Positions 1-11,621 of a stretch of DNA of 64,000 nucleotides are shown piece by piece. The notes beneath the pieces were generated by a model that saw nothing but the letters and a program-made list of their open reading frames with translations, made no database searches and had not been told where the DNA came from. How positions within the stretch are numbered: the stretch's first letter is position 1; every line of letters begins with the position of its first letter. The position numbers and the translations under genes are program-made. Source of the stretch: Ceratothoa steindachneri (Eukaryota > Arthropoda > Malacostraca > Isopoda > Cymothoidae); NCBI GenBank assembly GCA_963969495.1, contig OZ018326.1, forward strand, positions 176,923,056 to 176,987,055. The letters are read 5' to 3'.

Positions 1-1679
1 CAAAGAGGTACACTCTATGAACGGGGATCCCTGGAAAGATGGAGAGGAATATGGCTGGCGGATTCTCCATCAAAAATAAAGAGTCCATCGCCTCAATCCT
101 CTAATATATATCGACTAATTTGTGGCACCTCATTGACCAAGAGCGAACTATAAATTACTTTGGACCGTCTGGTTTTGCTCAAATCTGAGAAAGATGATAA
201 ACCTCTAAATTGTATGCTGACTTTACCCTAGTGATTAGTGAATGGCTGGATGCTTCCTTACCATAGCGATGCTAGTATTAGGTAGATTTTACACACGTGA
301 AAGCCGAAGAAATGGCTTGCCCTCCCGGCCCAAGTTTAACTTTGCAAATGGATATCAGGTTTAACATTAATCATAATACATAGAGCAGATTATCTATGAG
401 AATCTGCGACTACATATATCTTCGATACATCTTTACTTCCTCCATCTCAACGACTTTCTTTACACTTCTTCGTTTACAAATGTTGAGCTGGAGATTCGAT
501 TGTTCGGCTTTCGGTTAAATTTAATTATAAAAAATCTAAATGATAAAATTACTCCCACAGCGGGCTTCAAATGAGTGTCTCTTCTATCATGCCTGAAGAG
601 AAAGCCAGTCCAAGTATCCTCCAAATAGTTCAGTTAGTGTACTAAAGATATGGAAATTTTATTTTATTAAGATTTAAATAATTTAACAGTATCATTTGGT
701 AACAAATTTCCTAAAGCGATTATTATCTTGCAAGTAAATTCGAGTAAGTTGCAAACTTTGAATTTGCTTCATAGGATTTGGATCAGAAAATGTCACAATT
801 AATTCACTCTCGCATCAAAGAGCTGCCGTTAAATTATGAAAAGCCAATTGAAACTCACATATTTGTTTCTGGTTTAATCTAACATTGTAAAGTTAGAATC
901 CTTTTTGTACGAATTCCGAGTTTCATTTAGTAGCAGCATATACGAGTATACTAAGGATAACTGTCACTTTTGCTCGTTATATGTATAATATGAAGCTCAT
1001 GGAAGAACTATGAGAGTATTTCTAAATTTTATTTCTGAGGCTTATTTTCTTTAAAGTCCTTGCTCTTTTTTCGTGTAAAAAAAAGAATAATCATTTCGGA
1101 TCGATGGATTTGAATATTAAGCGAAAAAAAATGCCCCCACTATTTTGTCCTCGATTTGGCTATCCATGTTGTCATCTGTGGCACTTTACAATTATTTGCC
1201 ATGAACTATACTTGAGAAGAATAAGCGTTGCGTTATCTGATAAATTAACTTACGTCTATTGTATAATAAATTATGGTGACTCATTAGATGCAAAATCTCT
1301 CTGTAACTGTGTGGATTCATTTGTTTTTTTTTAAATGTGATTATTTCCTTGTATTTGTTTTCCACAAACAACTTTTAGCGTGAATGCGATCTTCACATAC
1401 TTTTGTCATCTATGTATACATAACTAGGATTCTTTATCAGTGGCAAGCTTTCTAATTAAAGGAGAAAAATATCAATTTACTAATATCGGATTTCAAAATT
1501 TTGTTATATGTATATCAAACCCAGCAGACAAAATAATTATTTAATATGCAATCTACAGGTTTTGCAATGTCTTATTACACTGGATAAGACGATTTCAGGA
1601 AAGGAAAGAATGCTAGTTGTGATGCAGTTAGACACATTTTTATCGTTTTAACATAAGAATATGTGTTTAAATTGTAAAA
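1..1679. other. AT-rich DNA, nothing recognised
   Basis: No reading frame in this stretch resembles a known protein on either strand. A 76-codon frame at 1,104-1,334 (plus) has biased AT-rich composition and no motif, and I treat it as chance. The frame that begins in the mariner relic at 1,769 on the minus strand runs into this stretch and loses transposase similarity near 1,680. Intron or intergenic sequence is the simplest reading. Confidence 0.5.
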
Positions 1680-2435
1680 TTTATAAGTTTCGCCATCATT
1701 GGCAGCGAGCAAGCAAACCAGGAGAGACTTGAAGGTCGAGTACACGTTGTGGACGAAGTCACTCTTCATGTTGGGCCACAGGAGGAATTGAGTTCGTTGA
1801 CGTTGTTGTGGCGGACCTTGGTTGCCTTACCTTTGACATGCGCCCACAAGTTGTAGTTGAAGGGATTGAAGTCGGGCAAATGCGACGGCCAAAACCCAGG
1901 AACTTGAAGTTCATGTTAGTCACCAACAATTCTTGCACGGTCTTAGCTGGTCAGGCGAGCACTTTCCTGCAGAAAGACTTACTTCGCCTTCTTTGTGATC
2001 TTCTTCAACCAGTGCAGAACTTTAGTAGCCAAGGTTTAATTTTATTCGGCCGTGGTAAGCCTTTAACCGGCCATGAAACACACTGGCTACATATCATTAT
2101 TCAAACCCACGACGCCGAGCATCATATGGGAAGCTGGTTGCTTGCTCGAGGAGAGAAAATAGAGCTTAGAGATGTCGTGGTTAAAGCCTATCACGCGACC
2201 GTTCTGCTTGATGACCAGATCGACCCTGAAGATCTTTTCATCAGGAGAAATGAGAACTCGATTGCCATGAAACTTCAAGGCATTTAGGAAGCGACGATAG
2301 CAGCCCAGACGAAGTTTTCACACACTATCGGTAAACAGAGGCCATTCCACGCATGCCAAGCTTTTGGCGGCCCCCTTGATGGCCTTGGAGACTCTAGAAA
2401 CCGAAATCTTCTTTTCAGCGAGCTCAGTCATTTAG
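1680..2435 (-). pseudogene. mariner-type transposase relic
   Basis: This is a decayed Tc1/mariner-superfamily transposase, a cut-and-paste DDE/D enzyme, read on the minus strand. From high to low coordinates the visible pieces are: the end of a helix-turn-helix region followed by KFHGNRVLISPDEK (first catalytic Asp, near 2,240); the KQPASHMMLGVV block near 2,110; a degraded LQESARL where family members have QD (second acidic residue now Glu); and WPSHLPDFNPFNYNLW (third Asp, near 1,880). The C-terminal MKSDFVHNVYSTF and LLAANDGE follow near 1,710-1,770. Several stops and at least one frameshift interrupt it, and the N-terminal DNA-binding part above 2,435 is not visible. A same-region plus-strand frame of 159 codons is an antisense shadow. 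The PASxMMLG block points to the mariner side of the superfamily. Terminal inverted repeats were not found. Confidence 0.85.
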
Positions 2436-2646
2436 AGTTTCGGATCACTTTCTAAGCTCTTTCAATACACCTAATCTATTAAAACAAGAGGTCTGCTTAA
2501 ACTTCTTCAATCCTTGATTTTTTTCATTTCAATCTCGTCACACCTGCATACAAAGGGTGAAAGTTTTAAGTGACACATGCTGGAAAGGTAGACCCACCTG
2601 TTTGTTTGATTGAACTTTTTCTATCACATCTCGAAAGATAAAACAA

Positions 2647-3153
2647 GGTCTGCTGACCAAAGAGTCGCGTGCCATCAGTGATTCTGATTTATGTCCTTAC
2701 GACTTTGAAAACTTTCTATAATTTCCGAAATAACATTGGGAGGACCTTGGGAATTGTGTCATACAAAAGAGAATGTAAACAAGTTAATGGTTTCCAATTT
2801 CGTTAGAATCGGCCAAATAGTTATGATGTTATTGCTCCCAAATTATTCCTTGGCTAACCCTGGGTGACTTTGGTAATTATATTATTTGAAAGGGAATGTA
2901 AAACAATATAAGTGTTTCAAATTTCGTTAGAATCAGCCGAATAATTTTGATGTTATCGCTAAAAGAAAATAATTCCCTTGCTATCCTTGGGAGGACTTTG
3001 GTGATTTATCATTCGAAATATAATGTAAAACAACATAAGGGTTTTAAAAGTTGTTAGAATTGGGTGAATTGTTACAATGTTATTAAAAAAAAAGAAGCAA
3101 AGCGTTGACCGACCGATACAGTGAGATGTAGACTTACCCGCGACTAAAAAGTC
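2647..3153 (+). repeat. TIR-bounded tandem-unit element, copy A
   Basis: Three ~125-bp tandem units each carry GTTAGAATCGGCC-like then ATGATGTTATTG-like blocks; the first block starts at 2,801, 2,925 and 3,052. The left end reads ACCAAAGAGTCGCGTGCC (from ~2,655) and the right end CGCGACTAAAAAGTC, a degenerate inverted repeat. A second copy at 35,039-35,520 has the same ends and internal organisation, which marks this as a dispersed non-autonomous element, not a simple local satellite. No coding capacity is seen. It could be a MITE or a relative of transposons with subterminal tandem repeats. Confidence 0.75.
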
Positions 3154-3244
3154 ACAACTTTCTAAAACCTTATTAAGAAGCAGAACTAAATTATATTATC
3201 GATATATATTTTTCTTATTAAAATAGCGGGCCTTAACATATTGT

Positions 3245-4240
3245 CACTGTCGTGCTATGGCCGGTGTACGCTGTTATACGCACACAGGACTACTGGCCGA
3301 CCGATATTAAGGCTCCACTTGGGAATGGTTCTAAGAGTGCTTTACATAAAGAGTTATAAGGCCAAGGAATATTCAAATACGGCTACAAAAATATACTTTA
3401 ATAGGACTAAAGATTACATATACATATAGGGAAAGTTAAATGACACTGCAATTAAATATTGACGGTTCACTACTAAGATGATTAACACTATCAATTAAGT
3501 TGGAACCGCAGGATAATTAAATATGTAATGATTTTACAATTCTGCAAGTTCTAAAGCAAACCGGATCCTTGAGGTTCGCCGCGGTAAAGTTGGGAGGAAC
3601 GTGACGAAGCGGGGGTTAAATCTCTTTCATCCTGATGTGCTGCGATTAGGACCAGGTAGGTATGTTTGACCTTTATCTTGTGGGCTTTTCACGGGACGAT
3701 CAATTCAACTTCGGGAAAATAAAGTTGGGGGAGGGGTCTCTTATCCTTAAGAGGCAAACGGACGCTGCTTCGGGGATGGCTTCTCCGATCCTTAAAATAC
3801 GAAGACGTGGTGGGAAGGTTTGAAGCACGCCTTTATATATCCACGACTACACTGAGTGACGACTACCTCTTCCTTGGCTCTTCGAAAATTACTCAATTTT
3901 TCTCTGGACTAGAATGTAGTCGATTTCCTTTCGACTACGAAACTTTAAGACTAACGTAATTGACGGCGGCTTCAGACACAATCAGTAGGTTAATTCTGAA
4001 CTGTCGAATATATACCCCGAAATTATCTAGATGGGGAGAGAGATTTATCACCAACAGACTTTCTTAATTGCCTTGGGTCTGGATAAGATTCTATAGTGCG
4101 AAATTGCGATATCCACTTAATGGTCTTTCCATTGCTTTAATTTTCGCAGTACATAGGGCAGACGAGTTTAGAGCGGTCAATGGCGAACTTGGGAAGTAGT
4201 GGGGGCGAGGGTGAAGGGAATTCCTTCTCTCTCTCATTTT
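3245..4240 (+). repeat. ~1-kb LTR-like dispersed repeat, copy A
   Basis: This ~990-bp stretch is matched in reverse complement by 15,038-16,020. Shared landmarks are GTGTACGC-TATACGCA at the left, AAGGCTCCAC, the GGACGATCAATTCAACTTC block, TTCGACTAC, TTGGGTCTGGATA and GGGCAGACGA near the right. Identity looks to be about 80% by eye with small indels. It is richer in GC than its surroundings and has a TATATATCCACGACTAC segment like a promoter. The length, composition and lack of coding frames suit a solo LTR, but clear TG...CA ends and a target duplication were not established, so the class is inferred. Confidence 0.65.
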
Positions 4241-4309
4241 TCCCTAGTCACACGTCATTTATGGAATTGGAAAGGCGACAAAATGGTCACACCCAATTGA
4301 ATAGTCTAA

Positions 4310-6530
4310 AATACTAGTATGACATACCTTATTATTTTATAGTAGAGCTTATCATTTTATAGCATAGTATATTTTAGCTTAAAATTGTTTAGTATAACAT
4401 AGCATAACCCAACATAGTATATTAAATTATAATATAGTATAGTATATGTAGTATATACAGTCTCTGCTGTATAATGTAGCCTAGCATAGCATATCCTAGT
4501 ATATCCTAGTATTGTCTAAAATAGTATAATATTTTATAGCATAGCCTAGAATAGTCTCGATTATTAGCCTAGCTTACCTTAGGATAGCCTACCATAGTAT
4601 TAAATCACCTAGCATAATAAAGCATAGCAGAGTATAGACTAGCCTAGATTGCTTAACATAGTAAATCCTGCTTAGTATAGCCTAGCATAGTTTATCATAG
4701 TAAATCCTGCCTAACCTAGATTAACCTACGATAGTGTATGATAGCATAGTATAATATACCATAGTATAACAGAGAAGGTTATGTCATAGCATAGCCTAAC
4801 ATAGTATAGCCTAGCCTAGCATCGGATTGCCTAGTCTAGCATTGCCTAGCTTTATATGACGAAGTCTACCATATGATTCCCTATAATATTAGAACTTACC
4901 ATACCATACTCTAGTGTATCTAGCATAGTATAACCTAGCGTTCCATAGTATAGCTTATCATGGCATAAAATGACTTAGCCTTGGGGAATCTAGCCTAGCC
5001 TAGCAGATAATGTATAATATGGCCTATCTTAGCTTGAAATCATAGTAAAGACTAGCCTAACATAGCCTAGCCTAACCTAAACTAGCCTAACATAGCCTAG
5101 TACTGCCTAGCATATACAAGATATTAAAGCTTACCATAGTATAGCTTATTATATTATCGCCTAGCATAGAGTAGTATCGTATAGCCTAGCCTAACCTTGT
5201 ATAGTTTAGAATTGTTTACCAAATATTGCCTATTCTATCCTTGTATAGGCTAGGCTAGGCAAGCCTTGCAAAACCTAGCATAGTAAAGCCTATCTACTAT
5301 AACCTACCTACCTTAATATAGGTTGGCAGAATGTAGTATAAGCATAGTATAACCTGGCTTAGCATAGCATAAACTAGTCTAGCAAAGTATAGCCAAGCTT
5401 ACACTACTATATCCTATCCTATTCCAGCATCGTATATCTTGGCATATCACACCCAACCATAGTCTAGACTAGCCTAACCTACCTTAGCCTATACTAGATT
5501 AGTATGGTACACTATAATCTATCCTAGTCCAGCGTAGTATATTCCAGCATAGCCTTCCATAGCATAGCATACCATTGTATAGCTCAGCCTAGTATATCAT
5601 AGCATATAATGGCCTAGAATAGCCTAGTATACCCTAGAGTAGCCTATTATACCCTAGCCTAACCTAGTATAGACTTGTATATAGCAGAATATAGTAAATA
5701 AGAGAATATTTAGCTTAGTATAGTATACCTGAGCCTATCGCACTGCATCCTAGCCTAGGCTAGCCTAGCTTATCAAAGTATAGCTTATCCTGCCTAGCAG
5801 AGTATAACCTAGCCTAGCTTAGCTTACCCTAGTCTAGTATAGCCTATCTCAGCCTAGTTCAGTGGAGCCTAACCTAGTATATTCTATCCGATCCTATCTC
5901 AGATAGCATATTCTATACTAGACTAACATAGCGTAGTATAGTATATTCATAGCCTACCTTACTCTACCCTACCCTAATTAGTATAGTGCAGTATATGATA
6001 GTATTGCCTAGCTTAGGCTAGACTATTAGAGCTTAGCCTAAGCTTGCATAGCATGCATAACATAGCCTAGCCTACCCTACCAAAGCCTCGCCAATCCTAG
6101 TCTGGTACAGTGAAGACTAGCCTAGTGTAGCATAGTTTAGTATATCATAGTATAACCTAGCATACCATAGCGTACGTAGCCTCTCCTAGTATAGTCTTTC
6201 ATGCCCTCCCTACCCTAGTATAGCTTAGCCTAGCCTATCACAGCATAACCTAGCTTAGCTTGAACTATCTTATACATGTATACCCTATACTATACTATTA
6301 TGCTCTACTCAATCATATCTTATTATTGTCTAGCCAAACATACTAGATGCTATCTTAGCATAGCATATTATAGCCTAAATGAGCCTAGTTTATCTTACCC
6401 TTATACATTATTTCTTAGCATATCTTAGCATATCATAGAATAGTCTATGATACCCAAGCACAGCATAGCCTATTCTAGGATTGCCTAGCAGAGTATAGCA
6501 TATTAAAGCCTAGTCTAGTCTAGCAGTGTA
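4310..6530 (+). repeat. 2.2-kb degenerate pentamer array (CCTAG/CATAG/TATAG)
   Basis: The array is built almost entirely of five-base words CCTAG, CATAG, TATAG, CCTAA and TTAGT-like variants, in register for long runs (for example 4,800-4,850 and 5,050-5,110). No longer higher-order unit was obvious. An inverted remnant (words such as CTAGG, CTATG, CTATA) occurs at 12,880-13,015. The words CCTAA and CCTAG are one base apart, so the array resembles a mutated (CCTAA)n, the complement of the arthropod telomeric TTAGG repeat; that origin is inference. Both edges abut other repeats: the LTR-like copy on the left and a fragment of the tandem-unit element on the right. Confidence 0.9.
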
Positions 6531-6615
6531 TCGGCCGAAAAGTTTTGATGTTATTGCCGAAACCAAATAATTCCCGGGCTAACTTGAGAGGACTTTGGCA
6601 ATTGTAGCATTTTAT
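6531..6615 (+). repeat. fragment of the tandem-unit element
   Basis: The segment TCGGCCGAAAAGTTTTGATG followed by TTATTGCC, AATAATTCCCGGGCTAAC and GGACTTTGGCAATT matches one unit of the elements at 2,647-3,153 and 35,039-35,520. It begins exactly where the pentamer array stops, so the array plus LTR-like repeat may have been inserted into, or expanded within, an older copy. Confidence 0.65.
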
Positions 6616-6899
6616 TATTCAATAAAGCATAGAATCACTTTCGGTTAACATTACTCTTATTTCTTTGCTCTTTTCTCGCTTATCTGATTTGACTTTTCGT
6701 GTTGGGAAAGATTAACCTCTAATATACTGTATGTTTTTTTATTACTTTCGTTTGTTTAACCATATGAAAACTTTATTACTTACAGTTTATGAAATTTCAT
6801 GCATCAAAACGTTCCAAGATTTTCCATAAAACAATCATCAATAGAAATCTAACCCTTTATTTTAATATCTGTAGCATCATATTCTAATATAGTTACTTT

Positions 6900-6911
6900 C
6901 AATACATCATA

Positions 6912-6942
<31 letters not shown>

Positions 6943-7350
6943 CTAACTTTATAATTTAAGAAGGGGATTTATGGGAGTATTAGAATAATTATTTCATCTT
7001 AGTTTGGCTATGACTTATGTTTTTTATTAAAGTTATTTCTAATAATTCTTTTATAATATCAAAATACTAAATGGTGAAGTTCAGAAATAAATATAAGTAT
7101 CGAAATTTTGTGAATTCTTTAAAACCCAAAGAATTACAAATGGTGAAGTTCAGAAAATTTATTTATATATATCTTCTTCTTCTTATGACTCTATATTTTA
7201 TCAATATGACATTTTGAAAGTGGAGAAATTTAGTTTAGAGTTCCTTTTTAAATTATTATAATTGGCGAAGCTCAGAAAATTTATTAAAATTTCACCATGG
7301 CTGCTTTTCTTTAGATTTTAAATTTAAATCTTAGTAGCGCAGTGCAAGCT
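6900..7350 (+). repeat. dispersed repeat, copy 1 (ATGGTGAAGTTCAGAAA units)
   Basis: This AT-rich repeat is shared with 31,596-31,885. Matching landmarks are TCATCATCACTAACT, TAATTTAAGAnGGGGATTT, TTTCATCTTAG, GGTTATGACTTA-like text, AAATGGTGAAGTTCAGAAA and the end AATCTTAGTAGCGnAGnGCAAGCT. The GTGAAGTTCAGAAA motif occurs about three times (near 7,071, 7,139 and, as GCGAAGCTCAGAAA, 7,265), suggesting an internal duplication. No coding frame is seen. The other copy ends in a GC hairpin that is missing here. Confidence 0.7.
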
Positions 7351-9574
7351 TCTTCTCTTTATTAAAATTAAGTTGGTTACTTTGTTTTTTTCCTCTACAG
7401 TTGTGATAATTGCCTTCAAATTCTTCAATATTTAGTTGCTCTCAATAGACAATATTAGGTCTAGGGTACTATTGAATCGTGCTGATTTTGTGAGACCTGG
7501 CTCAATAATTTATCCTTTACCAGCTCATAGGATTTGAAATGTATAGATTAGTAATTCTTGCCGCAATTCGTTATTTACTCAACAATCAATCATAAGCTAA
7601 GCTTAAATGGTCTTGGATGTTCAGGTGTGTAAGATTTGACACGCTCCGTTACTCGATATTCAGGGGTGTCTATAATTTGGGATTTCATAACTAACCTGTA
7701 ATTCTCAGTCAAACAATGTTTTTTTCAGACTAATATCATGTTTTCCGAATCCGGGTTTAGAAATATATGTGCAGGCCGAATGACCCAACATGAAGCATAG
7801 AGTATGACCTTCACTTTACAGAAATTTCACCTAGATTGTTCCAGATATGTCGCCGATAGTACCACTAAAGTTGTCAGCACTGTTCCGGGCCATTTGTTGG
7901 GAAGAGGTAAACTTAACATAGTCTTTTACTACCTTCTTAGACAGATAAACATCTTTGCTAAATATCAGGAAAGTTGTTATAGAAATGTTGCATTCTATAC
8001 CTAAAATATGAGATAAACAAACTTCCCTTTGAAAATGTTGATGTACTTTTGATAAATTACACCCCGTTGATAGATGATAAGACAAAGATTCGTTTTTGTG
8101 TATTAATAATAAATTTGGTTTTTGTATAGAAAGTAAAATAATAAAAAGCAAAGTTGGAGAATTATTAAATTATTTAAAATGTTATTCAAATTTTTGCCGA
8201 ATTCCATTCAATTTGCTGTGATACTCTCTTTAAATAGATAAACTCTCAAAATATGCTCGTCTCTATCTGCTTATTTTTTTGACCAATTTATTTTGCCATA
8301 ATTAATTAATGACATTGCTACAGCTAGTTTTACATTGTCTGTTCATTTGGCTACCAAACTAGAGAGCTTTTGATTATGTTCCAAGGACTTTGGGAATTTA
8401 TTATTAATAATTATATGTTTAATTTAAGTCTATTTTACGCCACTATGAGGGTGAGAGAGATGCAAGATTGAGAGAGCAAGAGAGAGAACGAGTAAGAACG
8501 AGTTTTAGTAATGGCTTATTTGAGAGTGAGAGGGAGATTTATAACGAAAAAAAGAGGGAGGTAGGTGAAAGTAAGTTTTTTTTGCAGAAAGCCCTAATTT
8601 TACTACTTGAGTGAAAAATATAGTGGAGGTGAAAAGATACTCGAACGTGCTGAGGAAAGGAACACTTTGGAAAGTCTAATAATACATTTCTAATATTATT
8701 GATGATTGGAATAATTAAATTTATATTTATTGAAGGTCTTATCTGGAGGCTGGTTACGAAGACCAAACCACTACAACTACAAAAGAAGTCCTATCTTCAG
8801 GATACTTTAAAAACCAAACAAATAAAAAGGATAATGGCCTGAGGTAGCTACTCCGCTAGTCACGAATGTCCCCAAGATACCAAGAATTCTAGATGTGAAA
8901 GTTTCAGAGAAGATTTTACCTACCATAATGTAGATTTCACAAATGGTATCCTCCTTGTGAAAAATGTTAAACAACCATCTTAAAGGGAAAACATAGTCGA
9001 TTTACTATTGTTAACCGATGAGAATATAGTAAAAAACGTGTGCGTCTAGAAAGTATTAGATACGACCATTCATCATAAAAATAAAAGATTCAATGTTAAC
9101 TGTGGCTGTAATTTCGCTATATTTAAGTCTTGATTGAATAGCTTAAATTCAGAAGGAGAATTTGCTCGAGAAAGTGCAACAGAAATGCATAAAAGATTTG
9201 ATAATTGCTTTTCTTTATAGATTAAGATTTGGTGCGAAACAAACCCCTCAAATGTAACATTTATAAAGGTATTCCATGGATAAGTGAACACATTAAAAGG
9301 TTTATTATTAAACAAGGAAATAATTACTATGAGTTAATGAAATCAAATAAAAGCTTTTTTCTTATCGATGTCAATTCATTTTTATCGTAAGAAAGTAAAA
9401 TAAAATAAAACGAGCCATTAATTTAAACTAGCGAGGACTGCATAAGCAGATTCCAAAGGTTTTACGCAAATGTAAAAATAGAAAGTAAATAAAGGAGGCT
9501 TAATAATTTCAAATAAAGGTTTGCTTCTAAGTGGTACTTCTAAGATAGGTAGGGATCCAAATGATAACTTTGCA
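7351..9574. other. AT-rich DNA, nothing firmly recognised
   Basis: There is no protein family match. A short GC-richer patch at 7,830-7,910 has weak splice-like edges (TTCCAG before and GAGGTAAAC after) but its translations match nothing I know. GA-rich simple sequence lies at 8,440-8,570. Overlapping frames on both strands at 7,804-8,151 are shadows of each other, and neither has a motif. Confidence 0.45.
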
Positions 9575-9965
9575 ACCGTTTATCAGAAGCGCGATTTAGG
9601 CGCTATAATTTCCATTGATCTTAAACGCTCAAAATAAAGGACGGAAGTATCTATAAGAGCAAACAAATTTCTCGTTACCTCTCTAGAAATTTTACCTATT
9701 ATTACAAAGAAATCATTCATATACATTATACAAGACTAGTCTGATCACACTTGGAGTATGTCGTACACTTTTCGACTTTATTATTAAAATAGAAGATTTT
9801 GGCGAAGGAGCGAATTCAGGTCCGAGCTACCAAAAGGATTTCTGAACTTAAGAATAAATCGTATGAAGCGAAATTAGCAAACTTAAAATTATTATCCTTA
9901 AAAACTGATTAGGTCTTTAAAATTCGAAACAGGTATACGATTTACAAATTGTGGCTCTTCTAGAA
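9575..9965 (+). pseudogene. CR1-like LINE, post-RT relic
   Basis: This is a decayed piece of a CR1/Rex-type non-LTR retrotransposon, covering the thumb and post-RT region that follows the polymerase palm. Visible text: KRDLGAIISIDLK (near 9,590), a stop-interrupted anchor RANKFL, HLEYVVHFS (near 9,745), then RATKRISELKN and YEAKLANLKLLSL (near 9,825-9,900), the usual order in this clade. At least one frameshift lies near 9,720 and there are several stops. A related fragment, covering the preceding RT palm portion on the other strand, is at 29,545-29,945. No upstream RT or 3' tail is visible, so both ends are truncated. Confidence 0.75.
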
Positions 9966-10239
9966 TAGGGCAGAATCACGAATACACAAAATTAATGTAG
10001 TCAAACAGAAAAACAAATGATTTAAGAGCCTCATTACCACATGGTACCCATCGCACATTTCCTTATTACAACTCACGAGGGTTCTTTGGCACCTTATACT
10101 TTTCGATCATTATTTTCCTTTATACTTTATGCTTTCCCATCAACTGAGAATCTGTATTAAGCAACACTACTCAAGTACATGCAACCATTTAACTTATTTC
10201 CTAAACGCTTTGCCTCTCTCACAAATACTCCAATTTAAA

Positions 10240-11620
10240 ATATGTCAGGAATATAGGTTAATACCGCCATGCGTCCGAGAAGCCATGAGGCCGGGCACGA
10301 GGTCGGGCGACGTAGAGCGAATTCGTGGGAACCGTGAGAGAATTAAGCAACTTTCGCTGAAGCAACTTTCGCCTTTCCGCACGTTCTGTTTGCTCCGTTT
10401 CCAATTCTCGAACTTGAAGGCAAGAATTCTCACTGAAGGAATTTAGCTTAGTCAATTATCTATCCTTGGATTCGGTTTTCACCTCGCCTGGCGTAAGTGT
10501 CCATCGAATTCACTCCTCTAGGTTAAAATTCATCGATTAAGATTTACTCGTTCAATCACCCATCCCCCGCATCGTCTCATCAAGCCTCAACCCCCAAGCT
10601 AAGCTCCAGCGCTAAATTGTAGTTTCTTCACCAGTCGACACGTAAACTGTATGTTGATATATTGCCTCAACAGACGCTGCTTTTGAGGTCACGTTTGAGA
10701 TTATCTGATCCCTCCCGGTAATTCTTTAATCTGATCCCTGTAAAGATTAAGTATCAGTTGGCACTCTTTTTCATTTTTATTTATCCTATATCTATTATAA
10801 TTATTAAGATTATTTTTGGAACCCTCCGTTTCATTGCACCAGAGTCTCGCAGCCTTCTTTATTATACTAACGGCCAAATACACTCGATTCTGTAGAAAAA
10901 TCCTTTTACGTCCTCGATTGAGAATCTCGTTTTCATATCTCCACCTCGCCCGCCGCTGCTGGGAGACGAGAAAAGGCAGAGCAAAGGTCACTCAATTTAC
11001 CTTGAGCGCCGCTGCGTCTAAATATATATTATATATATATTATAAAAACTGGTGTCAGATTTAAAAGGGTCTTTAAAAGGTCTTTTAAAATGTCATTTAA
11101 ACGTTTTCTTTTCTATTTTTAAGTGGTTATAAGACTGAAGGCTTTAGCTATTAAGAAGGTTTGGAACAATAATATTTTACATTTTAATCACTCATTTGCC
11201 ACCCGCAAACCATTTTCTTTGTGTATTCATTTCTTATTTACCTTGTATGGTTACTGTGTGTATTTTTTCGAGACTGTGCATCTCATTTATTCCCCAACGG
11301 AATTTTATCCTTTCAGACCGTGAAAAACTCAGTAAGAATTGTTCTTTGTGTTAGTTGAGTAGAGATAAAGGCTCTCGCGTCAAGTTTGGTGAGGCATTGA
11401 TTTCCAAGTGCTTATCCGGAAAATAATAATCGCGTCGGTGTGGGTAATTTTCGGGGGGTATTTTAAGTTCGATAATGCGCGATAACATATCTTCGTTGCC
11501 CGGATTCAAATCGAAAGGTGAATGAATCACATGGAATATCCAGCAATGACCTTCTGTCATACATACAAGGAGAGAAGAGAACCTAGCGAGTGGAAAGGAG
11601 AGAGAAAAAGAATCCGTCAA
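10240..11620 (+). other. GC-richer leader, possibly LTR/5' UTR of the gag relic
   Basis: Composition rises relative to the surroundings and there are runs such as CACCCATCCCCCGCATC and a direct repeat TCTGATCCCTnnnGGTAA / TCTGATCCCTGTAAAG near 10,706-10,750. It lies immediately upstream of a gag-like frame on the same strand, where an LTR and untranslated leader would be expected. It does not match the LTR-like repeat at 3.2 and 15.0 kb. The frames of 60-105 codons here, on both strands, overlap each other and show no motif. LTR ends and a primer binding site were not identified. Confidence 0.35.
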
Positions 11621-11621
11621 C

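Noticed and set aside
1808..2287. 159-codon plus-strand frame
   Set aside because: It is antisense to the mariner-type transposase relic, whose minus-strand translation carries the recognised motifs.
4310..6530. CRISPR-like array
   Set aside because: There are no spacers or constant direct repeats, just continuous pentamer words, and the DNA is eukaryotic.
6927..6945. TCATCATCATCATCATCATC triplet run as a microsatellite feature
   Set aside because: Short, and part of the dispersed repeat shared with 31.6 kb.
10129..10455. Overlapping 60-105-codon frames on both strands
   Set aside because: They overlap one another in a GC-richer stretch, which raises chance openness, and none shows a motif.
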